Shown here: one piece after another, positions 1 to 8,583 of the stretch
Position numbering within the stretch: position 1 is the first letter of the stretch
Layout: each line of letters begins with the position of its first letter
Origin: Desulfovibrio piger
GTDB lineage: Bacteria; Desulfobacterota; Desulfovibrionia; Desulfovibrionales; Desulfovibrionaceae
Direction: 5' to 3'
Length of the DNA stretch: 64,000 bases
Assembly: GCF_012843875.1 (NCBI RefSeq)
Contig: NZ_JABAFY010000011.1
Coordinates: 1 to 64,000 of the forward strand
Made by a program: the position numbers and the translations under genes
The notes under the pieces: generated by a model
The model's input: the letters and a program-made list of their open reading frames with translations, nothing else
Told to the model about the DNA's origin: nothing
Database searches by the model: none

Positions 1-30
1 GGACGTGGCCAGCTCGTTGGCGCGAACGGC

Positions 31-59
31 TTTATGCGCCTTTTCAACTCCACCGTCAA
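31..59 (-). promoter_or_regulatory. Strong sigma-70 promoter firing off the left edge
   Basis: Reading the minus strand there is a -35 TTGACG (54-59), a 17-base spacer and a -10 CATAAA (31-36). Directly upstream of the -35 (60-80) are A/T tracts that look like an UP element. No start codon follows within the 30 remaining bases. This layout is typical of rRNA or tRNA promoters, so I infer that a stable-RNA gene lies just outside the window. Confidence 0.45.
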
Positions 60-321
60 GCATTTTTCCGCAAAAAATTTTACGGAGTTGCCCCATACTG
101 ACTGATTATTCAATCAACATACCGAAAAGACACAGAAAATTCTTGATAAATTTCTTTGTCTTTTCCTTTTTGCCCTTCTCCTTTTTCCGCCAATCGAGGC
201 CCTCCCCTCTCCCCTCCGGCCGGAAAGTGCGCCCATTTTCTTCAGAAGCACCGGATTCCTCCAGACCTTAAAGACCGTTCCGCAGCCATGATCTTTTGCT
301 GTCCTCTTTTCGGCAGCGACA
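60..321. other. Intergenic stretch without a supported gene
   Basis: This stretch lies between the outward promoter and the terminator of the YczE-like gene. It contains a long pyrimidine-rich run (about 140-195). The open frames across it have no recognisable protein character and no convincing ribosome binding site. I see nothing else in it. Confidence 0.5.
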
Positions 322-351
322 CAAAACAAAAAAGGGAGCCCGAAGGCTCCC
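322..351 (-). terminator. Rho-independent terminator of the YczE-like gene
   Basis: On the minus strand a perfect 7-bp stem (GGGAGCC/GGCTCCC, positions 334-351) with a 4-base loop runs into a T-tract at 322-333. It lies 26 bases after the stop codon of the preceding minus-strand gene. Confidence 0.85.
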
Positions 352-377
352 CTGTCATGCTTTATCTATGGCAATGC

Positions 378-1094
378 CTAGGCGGCATAGCTTTCCTGCA
401 GCACCAGGCGACGACGGCGGGCTTTCTCCAGCTTTTCCTTTTCCCAGAAGAGCGGAGCCAGACGACGCGTCCAGCGGGAGAAGAAGCGGACGCTCATGCC
501 CACCAGCACGGCCGAGATGATGGTGCCCTCGCGCAGGCCCACGATGGTATGCAGGACGGCCAGGCTGAGCAGCACCGCGGCCAGCACCATGGAGGAGTCC
601 ACCAGGACCTTGATGTTGCCGAAATTCTTGTGCGTGCGGAAGACGATGGCCACGACCATGCCCTCACCGGGCAGCACGGTGGCGTTGCTGATGATCTCCA
701 GGCTCACGCCCAGGCCCAGGACCATGGAGCCCACCAGGCACATGAGCATCTGCTGCCAGTAGACATCAGTCACCAGATAGGAGGTGGCCCACATCCAGCC
801 GTCGATGAACAGGCCGAACAGGAAGACCGCGGGGATCTGCATCAGATGCCCCACCGTAAAGTAACGACCCAGCAGGGCCTTTTGTACCACGAGAAAACAG
901 ATATTGGACAGAAAAGTCACGGTCCCCAAACTCAGGGGGAAGATGGCGCTCAGGGCGTACGGCAGGCTGGTGATGGGCGAGGTGCCCAGACAGGCATTGG
1001 TCACCAGCGCTACCCCCAGGGCACAGACCAGCAGTGCCACGGTGAAGCCCGCATAACGTTTGCACAACACAGATTTGTCAACAGTCACTTTCAT
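378..1094 (-). CDS. YczE/YyaS/YitT-like integral membrane protein
   Basis: This is a 238-residue inner-membrane protein with about six hydrophobic segments (roughly 15-35, 45-72, 83-105, 115-137, 165-185 and 188-205) and a basic cytoplasmic tail rich in Arg/Lys from residue 207. The pattern, with small-residue loops such as GTSPITSLP near residue 37 and LREGTIISA near 188, fits the YczE/YyaS branch of YitT-like proteins, whose function is unknown. I chose the ATG at 1094 because a GGAG sits 8-9 bases upstream; a start 10 codons earlier is possible but has no better site. The gene is monocistronic, with its own terminator. Family assignment is by pattern only. Confidence 0.8.
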   Translation of the reverse strand: MKVTVDKSVLCKRYAGFTVALLVCALGVALVTNACLGTSPITSLPYALSAIFPLSLGTVTFLSNICFLVVQKALLGRYFTVGHLMQIPAVFLFGLFIDGWMWATSYLVTDVYWQQMLMCLVGSMVLGLGVSLEIISNATVLPGEGMVVAIVFRTHKNFGNIKVLVDSSMVLAAVLLSLAVLHTIVGLREGTIISAVLVGMSVRFFSRWTRRLAPLFWEKEKLEKARRRRLVLQESYAA

Positions 1095-1401
1095 TCTGAA
1101 AACTCCGACCACGTCCATACACAACGCGGTACTCCGGCGATGAAACCAAGGGGGGCGCCGTCTCCGCCCACGTGCCGCTCCTTCCGGCGCCGGTCGGGAA
1201 GGCAGGGCAAGGGGACGTTATCGAAATGACGTCCGCCGCGGGCAACGTCCCGCCGCCTTTCAGAAGAGAACAGAAAAGCGACGGCGCCGTTACCGGCGCG
1301 GCACAAATTGGAGCCGGGCTCCGGGAAGAACAGAAAAAAACGTTGCTGTCGCAACTATGCAGATGCGACAAAAAGCAGCGCAGCTGTTCTTCGTGCGCCT
1401 C
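1095..1401. other. Intergenic region between ruvB and the YczE-like gene
   Basis: This region of about 300 bases carries the ruvB terminator at 1334-1370 and presumably the promoter of the YczE-like gene. I could not pick a convincing -35/-10 pair. No gene is visible on either strand. Confidence 0.5.
1334..1370 (-). terminator. Probable terminator after ruvB
   Basis: On the minus strand a 7-bp stem (1347-1353 with 1364-1370) overlaps a shorter GTTGC/GCAAC hairpin. Both are followed by a run of seven T (1334-1340 on the plus strand as A). It lies about 30 bases after the ruvB stop. Confidence 0.6.
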
Positions 1402-2478
1402 TCAGCGCAGTAAGAGGTTGAGGTGGCGGTAGGCTTTGGCGGTCACCATGCGACCACGGGGGGTACGCTTGAGCAGACCGCACTGGATGAGGTAGGGCTC
1501 GTAGATCTCTTCGATGGTACGCACTTCTTCGGAGCAGGCCACGGCTAGCGTCTTGAGCCCCACGGGTCCGCCGTCGTAGTGGGTGATCATGACTTCCAGC
1601 AGGCGTCTGTCCATGCGGTCCAGACCTATCTCGTCGACGTCCATGCGCCGCAGGGCCTCGGCAGCCTGTTCCGCGGTGATGACGTCGTGGCCGCCCATCA
1701 TGGCAAAATCCCGCACGCGACGCAAGAGGCGGTTGGCGATGCGCGGTGTGCCGCGGGAGCGGCGGCCTATCTCTTCCGCACCGTCAGGAGTGACGGCGAT
1801 GCCGAGGATGTGCGCCGTGCGCAGCACCACCCGGGCCAGTTCGGCTGGCGTGTAGAACTCCAGCTGCGAAAGGATGCCGAAGCGCCCGCGCAAGGGCGCG
1901 GAGATCAGGCCCATACGCGTGGTGGCCCCTACCAGGGTGAACGGCTCCAGGTCGATCTTGACCGTGCGGGCCGCCGGGCCCTGCCCGATAACCAGATCCA
2001 GCTTGAAGTCTTCCATGGCCGGATACAGCACTTCCTCCACAGCGATGGGCATGCGGTGGATCTCGTCCACGAAGAGGATGTCGTTGCGGGACAGGTTGGT
2101 CAGGATGGCGGCCAGATCACCGCTGCGCTCCAGCACCGGGCCCGAGGTGCAGACCAGGTTGACGCCCAGCTCGGCAGCCATGATCTGGGCCAGGGTCGTC
2201 TTGCCCAGACCGGGGTTGCCGTAAAAAAGCGTATGGTCCAGCGCGCAGCCGCGTTCACGGGCAGCGCCCAGATACACGCGCAGATTGGCACGCAGTTCTT
2301 CCTGACCGATGAAATCATCCAGACTGCGGGGCCGCACGCTCTCTTCCAGCGCGGCGGTGCTCAGACCGGGGTCTTCCGTGCCGGCTGCGGGTGCGGGCGT
2401 GTGCTGTTCCGCAGGGGCATCCCAGTCATCATTGCCGAAAAAACGGGCTGCGGGGGAAGGGGAGGATTTCTGTGCCAT
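1402..2478 (-). CDS. ruvB: Holliday junction branch-migration helicase RuvB
   Basis: RuvB is the hexameric AAA+ ATPase motor that pulls DNA through the RuvA-Holliday junction complex during recombination repair. The 358-residue product has a Walker A GNPGLGKT (about 87-94), Walker B ending in DEIH (138-141), the sensor segment GATTRMG (184-190) and a C-terminal winged helix. About 50 residues precede the conserved core ([14 protein letters not shown]), which is longer than the usual short N-terminus and rich in Ala/Pro. I chose the ATG at 2478; an in-frame GTG at 2535 would add 19 residues and lie 22 bases after ruvA. The gene follows ruvA in the same direction, so co-transcription is likely. 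Confidence 0.97.
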   Translation of the reverse strand: MAQKSSPSPAARFFGNDDWDAPAEQHTPAPAAGTEDPGLSTAALEESVRPRSLDDFIGQEELRANLRVYLGAARERGCALDHTLFYGNPGLGKTTLAQIMAAELGVNLVCTSGPVLERSGDLAAILTNLSRNDILFVDEIHRMPIAVEEVLYPAMEDFKLDLVIGQGPAARTVKIDLEPFTLVGATTRMGLISAPLRGRFGILSQLEFYTPAELARVVLRTAHILGIAVTPDGAEEIGRRSRGTPRIANRLLRRVRDFAMMGGHDVITAEQAAEALRRMDVDEIGLDRMDRRLLEVMITHYDGGPVGLKTLAVACSEEVRTIEEIYEPYLIQCGLLKRTPRGRMVTAKAYRHLNLLLR

Positions 2479-2557
2479 GATGTCCAGTCGGTCAGGATTT
2501 GCCCCCTGCACAGGCCGGGCCTGCACGGGGAACACTCAAGAAAAAGAAAGCGCCGGT

Positions 2558-3169
2558 CTACAGACGACCGCGCGCCAGTGCCTTGAGCGCCGCCCGCAGA
2601 GCGCCGGTGACGTCAAGGTCGGGCTCCTGCAACAGGATGTTTTTGACCACAGGAGCGCATTCGTCTTCAGAATAGCCAAGATTGGACAAACCATCAAGCA
2701 CGTCCCGGAACACGGAGCCCGGGCGGCCGTTGGGCGCCAGCACCGCCGCCTGCGGCACGTCCTCCACCTTGAGCTTGTATTTGAGCTCCAGAAAAACATG
2801 CTGGGCCGTCTTCTTGCCGATGCCGCTCACCCGGGTGAGGGCATCCACGTCCTCTTCCAGCACGATGCGGCGCAGGTCGTCGGGCCGGTACAGGGAAAGG
2901 ATGGCCAGCGCCGTGCGCGCGCCCACCTTGGAGATGGTCAGCAGCACCTCGAAGACCTGCCGCTCCTCAAAGGTGGCAAAGCCGAACAGCTGCTGGGCAT
3001 CCTCGCGCACCACCAGGCTGGTGTACAGGGCCACGCTTTCCCCGCGTCCGGGCAGGGATGCCATGGTGTGGGCGGGCAGATCCAGCTCGTAGCCCACGCC
3101 ACCGCGCGTGACCACGATGCAGGAGGTGCCCCAGGTCTCGGCCAGCAGGCCTTCAAGATAGGCGATCAT
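2558..3169 (-). CDS. ruvA: Holliday junction DNA-binding protein RuvA
   Basis: RuvA is the tetrameric protein that recognises four-way junctions and loads RuvB. At 203 residues it has the family's normal length. The N-terminal OB-fold begins MIAYLEGLLAE, two helix-hairpin-helix motifs follow (one at LLTISKVGARTALAIL, the other at VSGIGKKTAQHVFLEL), and the C-terminal domain III contacts RuvB. The start has a good GGAG-type site. It lies between an EamA transporter gene (upstream, 48 bases) and ruvB; no ruvC is visible in the window. Confidence 0.97.
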   Translation of the reverse strand: MIAYLEGLLAETWGTSCIVVTRGGVGYELDLPAHTMASLPGRGESVALYTSLVVREDAQQLFGFATFEERQVFEVLLTISKVGARTALAILSLYRPDDLRRIVLEEDVDALTRVSGIGKKTAQHVFLELKYKLKVEDVPQAAVLAPNGRPGSVFRDVLDGLSNLGYSEDECAPVVKNILLQEPDLDVTGALRAALKALARGRL

Positions 3170-3217
3170 GGATGCTCCTTGATGTCATCGAAAAACAGGG
3201 ATGCGGAGGCAGCGGCC

Positions 3218-3631
3218 TCACAACACCAGCAAAAGGGCCCCGGCCGTGATCAAGATGCCCCCGGCCACGGTCTTGGGATCACAGGGCTCGCCCAGGATGA
3301 GCACCCCCAGCAGCATGGCCAGAGGCACGCTGAGCTTGTCCAGCGGCGCGACCTTGGAGACGTCCCCCAGCTGCAGGGCCTTGAAGTAGCACAGCCACGA
3401 CAGGCCCGTGGCCACGGCGGAAAGGAACAGGAAGAGCCAGGTATGCCCGCCGATCTGGCGCACCTCGCGCCAGGTGCCGGCATACAGGCTCACGCCCCAG
3501 GTGAGGAGCAGGATGAAGCCCACCCGGATGGCCGTGGCCAGCCCGGAATCCACGTCCCGGACGCCCAGTTTAGAAAAAATGGCTGTCAGGGCCGCGAATA
3601 CGGCCGCCAGCAAGGCATAGACCTGCCACAT
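3218..3631 (-). CDS. EamA/DMT-family transporter, single-domain (137 aa)
   Basis: This short, very hydrophobic protein has four to five membrane segments and carries one EamA unit. The N-terminal helix starts at residue 3, and the conserved tail reads LGVLILGEPCDPKTVAGG followed by a last helix. Full DMT exporters carry two such units, so one unit of this size suggests function as a homo- or heterodimer, as in the small EamA proteins. The substrate is unknown. It sits upstream of ruvA on the same strand with a 48-base gap and may drive ruvAB transcription, though no functional link is obvious. Confidence 0.85.
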   Translation of the reverse strand: MWQVYALLAAVFAALTAIFSKLGVRDVDSGLATAIRVGFILLLTWGVSLYAGTWREVRQIGGHTWLFLFLSAVATGLSWLCYFKALQLGDVSKVAPLDKLSVPLAMLLGVLILGEPCDPKTVAGGILITAGALLLVL

Positions 3632-3992
3632 GACGCTTTCCTCCCCTCTGTTGCCGGTCTCTCCCGCCGGGCCCTGGGGAACAGTCTCTGAGAGCTGTCA
3701 TGCCGTGGAGACGCTGCCCGGGCCCCCTGCTCCCCTCGTGGGCAGGACGCCCCCCTGACCGGAGGATGCCGGCGGTATCCGCGAGGCAGCGCCGCTCCGG
3801 GCCGGTGCGGCGCCCCATACGGCAACCATGCAGGCAGGGACCGGGCTGCCTTTCCGGGGCATGGGCAACAGACACGGCTGCCCCGAACAGGGAGGCAACC
3901 GTATCATTTTGTATCAATATATATGGCAAGGCCTGTTGTGCCTGCCACCCCACCCCGCAGGGCACCTTGCCGTGCGGCAGGAGCGCCCTGCC
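3632..3992. other. Intergenic region between moaA and the EamA gene
   Basis: About 360 bases without a supported gene. It holds a short A/T-rich patch at 3899-3925 with a direct repeat of TGATAC, read on the minus strand, which could belong to the EamA-ruvAB promoter. I found no well-spaced -35/-10 pair. A GC-rich hairpin follows the moaA stop but has no T-tract. Confidence 0.4.
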
Positions 3993-5000
3993 CTAGCCGC
4001 CGATGGAGACCATCTTGCTGCTGGCCACAGCGCCCCCCTGCCGGGCCGCCAGCAGATCCGCGCCCACAGGCTTGCTCTTGCAGGCCTGGGCGATGACCCG
4101 GGCGATATGCTCATCCGTGACCTTGGGATGACGCAGCAGGGGCCGCAACGGATACTCCCTGTCGGCAAACAGACAGGTGCGCAGATGCCCGTCGCTGGTC
4201 ATACGCAGGCGGTTGCAGGACAGGCAGAAATGGTTGGTCAGCGGCGTGATGAAGCCCATGCGCCCCTTGCCGCCTTCCAGGGCGAACATGCGGGCCGGGC
4301 CGCGCTGGCCCTCGTTGGCATCGCCCAGCGGCACCAGGCGGACGTGCTGCTCCACGGCGGCGCGGATGTCGCTGGCGGGCCAGAAATTCTCGGGGCTCCA
4401 CAGGGTATCGCTGCCCATGGGCATGAATTCGATGAAGCGCACGTCCACGGGCAGGGTCATGGCCGCATGGACGAAGTCGGCCAGCTGGCCGTCATTGATG
4501 CCGCGCAGGCCCACGGCGTTGATCTTGACCCGGATGCCCGCGGCCAGCATGGCGTCCAGGGCCCGCAGCACTTCGGGCAGCATGTCGCGCCCGGTCACAC
4601 GGGCAAAGGTCTCGCGGTCGAAGCTGTCCAGCGACAGGTTCACGGCGCTGATGCGGATACGCTGCAGCAGGGGGATGTGCTCCTCCAGCAGCGTGCCGTT
4701 GGTGGTGATGCGGATGTCCAGGTCGTCGAAGCGCTGCCGCAACCGCAGGAGGAAGTCGTCACAGCCCTTGCGCGCAAAGGGTTCCCCGCCGGTCAGACGC
4801 ACCTTTCCCACGCCCATGCCGCGCACGATCTGCACCAGACGGATCATCTCCTCATAGCGCAGCACCTTTTCGTGCGGGATGCACTGGTGCCGGGCATTGC
4901 TGTGACAATACAGACAGCGCAGGTTGCAGCGGTCCGTCAGTGACAGGCGCAGGTAACGTACCGTGCGGCCGTGGTCGTCGTGCAGGGCATGGATGCTCAT
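3993..5000 (-). CDS. moaA: GTP 3',8-cyclase MoaA (molybdenum cofactor)
   Basis: MoaA is a radical SAM enzyme that converts GTP to 3',8-cyclo-7,8-dihydro-GTP, the first step of molybdopterin synthesis. The 335-residue product has the SAM cluster motif C25-x3-C29-x2-C32, the glycine motif LTGGEPFARKG, the second cluster region (NHFCLSCNRLR, about residue 255, with a further Cys after HLRT) and the double-Gly C-terminus required for activity. The ATG at 5000 is preceded by GGAGGGACG; an in-frame start nine codons upstream lacks this site. It is divergent from a small secreted protein. The right edge carries a MogA-like gene of the same pathway, unlinked to this one. Confidence 0.97.
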   Translation of the reverse strand: MSIHALHDDHGRTVRYLRLSLTDRCNLRCLYCHSNARHQCIPHEKVLRYEEMIRLVQIVRGMGVGKVRLTGGEPFARKGCDDFLLRLRQRFDDLDIRITTNGTLLEEHIPLLQRIRISAVNLSLDSFDRETFARVTGRDMLPEVLRALDAMLAAGIRVKINAVGLRGINDGQLADFVHAAMTLPVDVRFIEFMPMGSDTLWSPENFWPASDIRAAVEQHVRLVPLGDANEGQRGPARMFALEGGKGRMGFITPLTNHFCLSCNRLRMTSDGHLRTCLFADREYPLRPLLRHPKVTDEHIARVIAQACKSKPVGADLLAARQGGAVASSKMVSIGG

Positions 5001-5056
5001 CGTCCCTCCGGGGCCTCCTGTTGCCAAGAAGCAAAAATGGTTTTACACATGCAGCC

Positions 5057-5362
5057 ATGAAGACACTCTTACGCAATCAGCGTGTCCGGCGTCTGCCGGC
5101 CGTCATCGCCCTGTGTGCCTCTCTGGCCCTGCCGCTGCCCGCGCTGGCCTGGGACGGCTTTGATGCGGATTCCGCCGATCTGGTGGAGATCATCCCCGAT
5201 GCCCTGCCCAACAAGGGCGACACCGTGGACGTGCGCAACTACAGCAATGACGAGACGACCACCTGCCTGGTGGTCTCCGTCACCCGCAACAGCCGCACCG
5301 TGGAGATCGTGGTCCGCACGCCCGACGGCGAAGCGCACACCCTCGTGATGGAAGGCCGCTAG
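5057..5362 (+). CDS. Small secreted protein, DUF5334-like
   Basis: This 101-residue protein has a clear Sec signal peptide (basic start KTLLRNQRVRR, hydrophobic core, cleavage after about residue 27 at ALA|WDG). The mature part begins WDGFDADSADLVEI and continues as short beta-rich segments. The AWDG start after the signal and the small size resemble the DUF5334 family, whose function is unknown. The mature protein has a single Cys. It is divergent from moaA with 56 bases between them. A GACCCGG/CCGGGTC hairpin (5394-5412) lies between it and the convergent gene but has no T-tract on either side. Confidence 0.7.
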   Translation: MKTLLRNQRVRRLPAVIALCASLALPLPALAWDGFDADSADLVEIIPDALPNKGDTVDVRNYSNDETTTCLVVSVTRNSRTVEIVVRTPDGEAHTLVMEGR

Positions 5363-5416
5363 CCGTCGCGGACGGACGCGCCGGAACCCTGGGGACCCGG
5401 CGCGACCGGGTCATGC

Positions 5417-5980
5417 CTATTCGTCGGCGCCCTGCTCGTAGCCGGGCAGCACCACACTGGCAGCCTCGCTCTTGCCCTGTCCCTTGGGGCAGTTGGACTG
5501 CAGATGGCAGATCTCGCAGCCGCCCTTGAAGGGATAATGGGTCACCAGAGCAAAACGGCGGTTCAGGGTGGGGGCATCTTCACGATATTCCAGGCCCAGG
5601 CCGGACAGGGCCTCACGCAGGGCCTCGGTGGGACGCGGTGCGGGCGCACAGCCGGCATCTTCCACCTGGGGCAGCACTTCCTGCACGGCGGCCATGCACA
5701 TGTACTGGGCCAGGTTGTTGTCCTGCCAGCCGTCCGAAGGGGATTTTTCCCAGGCGGCGTCCACCTGCTGCTCCACGCTCTCGGGCAGCCAGACGGCCAG
5801 ATAGGAGATCTTGGCTGTCTTGATCTCGCAGACCTTGAGTTGCGGCATCCACTCTTCCCACAGCTTGCACAGCCGTTCCAGCGTCGCGCCGCCCAGGCGC
5901 GATTCCTGGCTCAGGGTCATGAAGCCTTCCATATCGAAATAGGGACGGATCTCGTGTTCCGTAACGGTAATCTCGCTCAC
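5417..5980 (-). CDS. Conserved hypothetical protein with C-terminal Cys cluster
   Basis: This soluble 187-residue protein has no family I recognise. The N-terminal two-thirds is mixed helical with many Trp/Glu (for example LWEEWMPQLKVCEIK). The C-terminus has a Cys cluster, C155-x2-C158-x5-C164, in the context GGCEICHLQSNCPKGQG, which could bind zinc or an iron-sulfur cluster. The start has a GGAGAGACTG site. It is convergent with the DUF5334-like gene and divergent from the gene upstream of miaB. Codon use matches its neighbours, so it is probably a native lineage gene. Confidence 0.7.
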   Translation of the reverse strand: MSEITVTEHEIRPYFDMEGFMTLSQESRLGGATLERLCKLWEEWMPQLKVCEIKTAKISYLAVWLPESVEQQVDAAWEKSPSDGWQDNNLAQYMCMAAVQEVLPQVEDAGCAPAPRPTEALREALSGLGLEYREDAPTLNRRFALVTHYPFKGGCEICHLQSNCPKGQGKSEAASVVLPGYEQGADE

Positions 5981-6145
5981 AGTCTCTCCTTGCGGGCATC
6001 AGGATGAGCCCTTCTTTACCGTGCTATTGTAACCAAGGAAAGGCGACCGTCAAGCCTGCACATCCTTTCACATGCGCCGGCCCGCCGGGCTTTACTATTG
6101 CGGCCGTCTTCTTTACCATCCCCCATATTTTTTCAAGGAGCCTGC

Positions 6146-6529
6146 ATGAGCAACCAACCCGAGCTTCCCAAGAAGATCCGCTACAAGTACGTCATGGACG
6201 ACAGCGTGCGCATGAGCACCGCCCACGGCGTCTGGGGCGGCATCAATCCCCAGGGAGAGATCGAACTCAATTTCTATGAGGAAAGCGACTCCCTGCCCCA
6301 GTGGTCCGAATGCCTGGTGGCCCCGGACGGTTCGCTGGGCCCCGAGATGATGGACGAGGAGAACCTGGAAGTGCGCGAGGTGGTGCGCCGCATCAACACC
6401 CGCGTGCTGCTCAACTACAACACGGCCCGCGCCGTGCTGGAATGGCTGGAAGACCGCGTCGCCGCCCTGGAGATGGACGAAAGCGGCATGGCCGTCTACC
6501 CCCGCAACATCACCGGCCCCGAACAGTAG
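6146..6529 (+). CDS. Conserved hypothetical protein, possibly DUF3467-like
   Basis: This soluble acidic 127-residue protein has a layout of alternating strand and helix: a beta-rich start (KIRYKYVMDD), a segment GGINPQGEIELNFYEE, then EVVRRINTRVLLNYNTARAVLEWLEDRV. That pattern recalls DUF3467 proteins, but the match is loose. The ATG at 6146 has AGGAG seven bases upstream; the frame remains open further upstream without a ribosome site. It ends only 5 bases before miaB, so the two are almost certainly co-transcribed. No catalytic motif is visible. Confidence 0.75.
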   Translation: MSNQPELPKKIRYKYVMDDSVRMSTAHGVWGGINPQGEIELNFYEESDSLPQWSECLVAPDGSLGPEMMDEENLEVREVVRRINTRVLLNYNTARAVLEWLEDRVAALEMDESGMAVYPRNITGPEQ

Positions 6530-6534
6530 AAAAC

Positions 6535-7881
6535 ATGATCGACAACAGCTTCCACATCATCACCTTCGGCTGCCAGATGAACGTGCACGACTCGCAGTGG
6601 CTGGCCCGCGCCCTCGAAGCGCGCGGCTTTTGCGAGGCGCCCCTGGAAGAGGCCCGCGTGGTGGTGGTCAATACCTGTTCCGTGCGCGAAAAGCCCGAAC
6701 AGAAAGTCATGAGCACCCTGGGCCGCATCCGCCAGGTCACCGGCAACTCGCCGCGTGTGCTGGTGGCCGTCACCGGCTGCGTGGCCCAGCAGCTGGGCGA
6801 AAAACTCTTCAGTCGCCAGGTGCGTCTGGTGGCGGGCAGCGACGGCATCAGCGGCGCGCCCCAGGCCATCGAACGCCTGCTGGACGAGCCCGCCCTGCGT
6901 CTTTCCCTGCTGGACTTCACCAGCCATTACGTGGAGCGCGAACCCGGCGCCGATACGCCGTCCGCGCCCGTGGGCTTCGTGAACATCATGCAGGGCTGCG
7001 ACAATTTCTGCGCCTACTGTATCGTGCCCTATACCCGCGGCCGCCAGAAGTCCCGTCTGACCCCGGCCATCCTCGACGAATGCCGCCACCTGCTGGACCG
7101 CGGCGCCCGCGAGATCACCCTGCTGGGGCAGAACGTCAACGCCTTCGGCCGCGATACGCACGGTGACGGCGTCAGCTTTGCCGCCCTGCTGGAAAAAGTG
7201 GCCGCCCTGCCCGGCCTGAAGCGCCTGCGCTACGTGACGCCCCATCCCAAGGACATGGGCCCCGAAGACGTGGCGGCCTTCGCGAACATCCCGCAGCTCT
7301 GCCCGCGCCTGCACCTGCCCCTCCAGGCCGGTTCCGACGCCGTGCTCAAGCGCATGGGCCGCAAGTACGACAGCGCCCGCTATCTGGAACTGGTGGCCAG
7401 CCTGCGTGACGCCCGCCCGGACATCGCCCTGTCCACGGACCTCATCGTGGGCTTCCCCGGCGAGACCGAGGAAGATTTCGCCGCCACGCTGGAGCTGATG
7501 CGCGCCAGCGACTTCATGTCCAGCTTCTCCTTCTGCTATTCGGACCGTCCCGGCACCCGGGCCAGCCGTTTCCTGGACAAGATCGCCCCCGACGTGCAGC
7601 AGGATCGTCTGCTGCGCCTGCAGGCCCTGCAGGAGGAGCTTTCCCAGCGCTGGCTCGACGCCCGCGTGGGCCAGGAATGCGAAGTGCTGCTGGAGAACGC
7701 CAGCCGCCGCGAGGCCACCGACGACGACAGCCTGCAAAGCTGGCAGGGCCGCGACATCTACGGAGCCCTGGTGCATGTGCCCCTGCCCGCCGGCGACCAT
7801 ACCGGCCGCCTGGTCAACGCCCGCATCGTGGAAGCCAAGAAGCACAGCCTGGTGGCCGAAGCCACGGGACAGCCATGGTAG
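6535..7881 (+). CDS. miaB: tRNA-2-methylthio-N6-dimethylallyladenosine synthase MiaB
   Basis: MiaB is a radical SAM methylthiotransferase that adds the methylthio group to i6A37 of tRNAs reading UNN codons. The 448-residue product has the N-terminal MTTase domain with cluster ligands C13, C48 and C82, the radical SAM motif C155-x3-C159-x2-C162 (CDNFCAYC), and a C-terminal TRAM domain from about residue 375. The ATG follows the upstream gene by five bases. Its last codons overlap the next gene by seven bases (ATGGTAG), which indicates translational coupling. MtaB or RimO paralogues are less likely, given the NTCSVREK and QMNVHDS motifs. Confidence 0.96.
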   Translation: MIDNSFHIITFGCQMNVHDSQWLARALEARGFCEAPLEEARVVVVNTCSVREKPEQKVMSTLGRIRQVTGNSPRVLVAVTGCVAQQLGEKLFSRQVRLVAGSDGISGAPQAIERLLDEPALRLSLLDFTSHYVEREPGADTPSAPVGFVNIMQGCDNFCAYCIVPYTRGRQKSRLTPAILDECRHLLDRGAREITLLGQNVNAFGRDTHGDGVSFAALLEKVAALPGLKRLRYVTPHPKDMGPEDVAAFANIPQLCPRLHLPLQAGSDAVLKRMGRKYDSARYLELVASLRDARPDIALSTDLIVGFPGETEEDFAATLELMRASDFMSSFSFCYSDRPGTRASRFLDKIAPDVQQDRLLRLQALQEELSQRWLDARVGQECEVLLENASRREATDDDSLQSWQGRDIYGALVHVPLPAGDHTGRLVNARIVEAKKHSLVAEATGQPW

Positions 7882-8486
7882 AGATGCACGTGGAGGGCCT
7901 GAGCCTCGACCCGCAGACACGAAAACCCATCGTCATCCTGCGGCAGAACGACGGCAAGGGCCTGCTCCCGCTCTGGATCGGCGCCATGGAGGCCATGACC
8001 ATCTCGCTGGTGCTCAACGGCGAGGAGCTGCCCCGCCCCCTGGCCCACGACCTGCTGCTCATGGTGGCCAAGGCCCTCAACGGCACGCTCACCGGCGTGG
8101 ACATCGTGGACTACAGGGACGACATCTACTACGCGGTGCTCCTGCTGCGCGGCCCCTCGGGCCTCATCAGCGTGGACTGCCGCCCCTCGGACGGCATCGC
8201 CCTGGCCCTGCGCGCCTCGGTGCCCATCCGCGTCAAGACCGAAGTCTTTGAAAAGGCCGCCCGCGAGCAGGAGCCCGGCAGCATCCATCCCGCCACCCGG
8301 CACCAGGCCGGTTCCGATGCCGCCACCGACATGGCCCGCACCGCCGACGCCCGTAAGGAGGCCGACACCCTGGCCGCCCTGCTGGCCAAAGGCGCCGTGC
8401 CCGAAGATCTGGGCGAGGCCGCCGGGCCGGAGCGGCTGCGTGACCTTTTGCGGGCCCTGGAGCCGGCGTCACGCAATAAGATGTGA
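7875..8486 (+). CDS. Bifunctional nuclease (BFN/DUF151) domain protein
   Basis: The first 120 residues carry the BFN/DUF151 domain: VILRQNDGKGLLPLWIGAM, then LAHDLLLMVAKALNG and the end motif DCRPSDGIALALR. Plant members of this family have RNase and DNase activity; bacterial roles are unclear. The C-terminal part (about 130-203) is low-complexity, rich in Ala/Glu, and ends with a short helical piece (LRDLLRALEPASRN) resembling the UVR-like tail found in other members. It overlaps miaB by seven bases and is followed by a strong terminator. Confidence 0.88.
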   Translation: MVEMHVEGLSLDPQTRKPIVILRQNDGKGLLPLWIGAMEAMTISLVLNGEELPRPLAHDLLLMVAKALNGTLTGVDIVDYRDDIYYAVLLLRGPSGLISVDCRPSDGIALALRASVPIRVKTEVFEKAAREQEPGSIHPATRHQAGSDAATDMARTADARKEADTLAALLAKGAVPEDLGEAAGPERLRDLLRALEPASRNKM

Positions 8487-8524
8487 CGCGCCTACCCCTC
8501 CTGAAAGCGCGCAACGCCTGTTCT

Positions 8525-8565
8525 GCGCAGGTATCCGAGATGGATGCCTGCGCTTTTCTTTTATT
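8525..8565 (+). terminator. Strong rho-independent terminator ending the miaB operon
   Basis: A 12-bp stem (8525-8536 with 8542-8553, one G-U pair) closes a 5-base loop and is followed directly by TTTTCTTTTATT. It separates the housekeeping operon from the accessory module that begins just after it. Confidence 0.9.
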
Positions 8566-8583
8566 CTGCCTCCCGGCAAGGCG

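Noticed and set aside
5394-5412. Hairpin between convergent small genes as terminator
   Set aside because: The 7-bp stem is perfect but neither side has a T-tract, so I did not call it a terminator.
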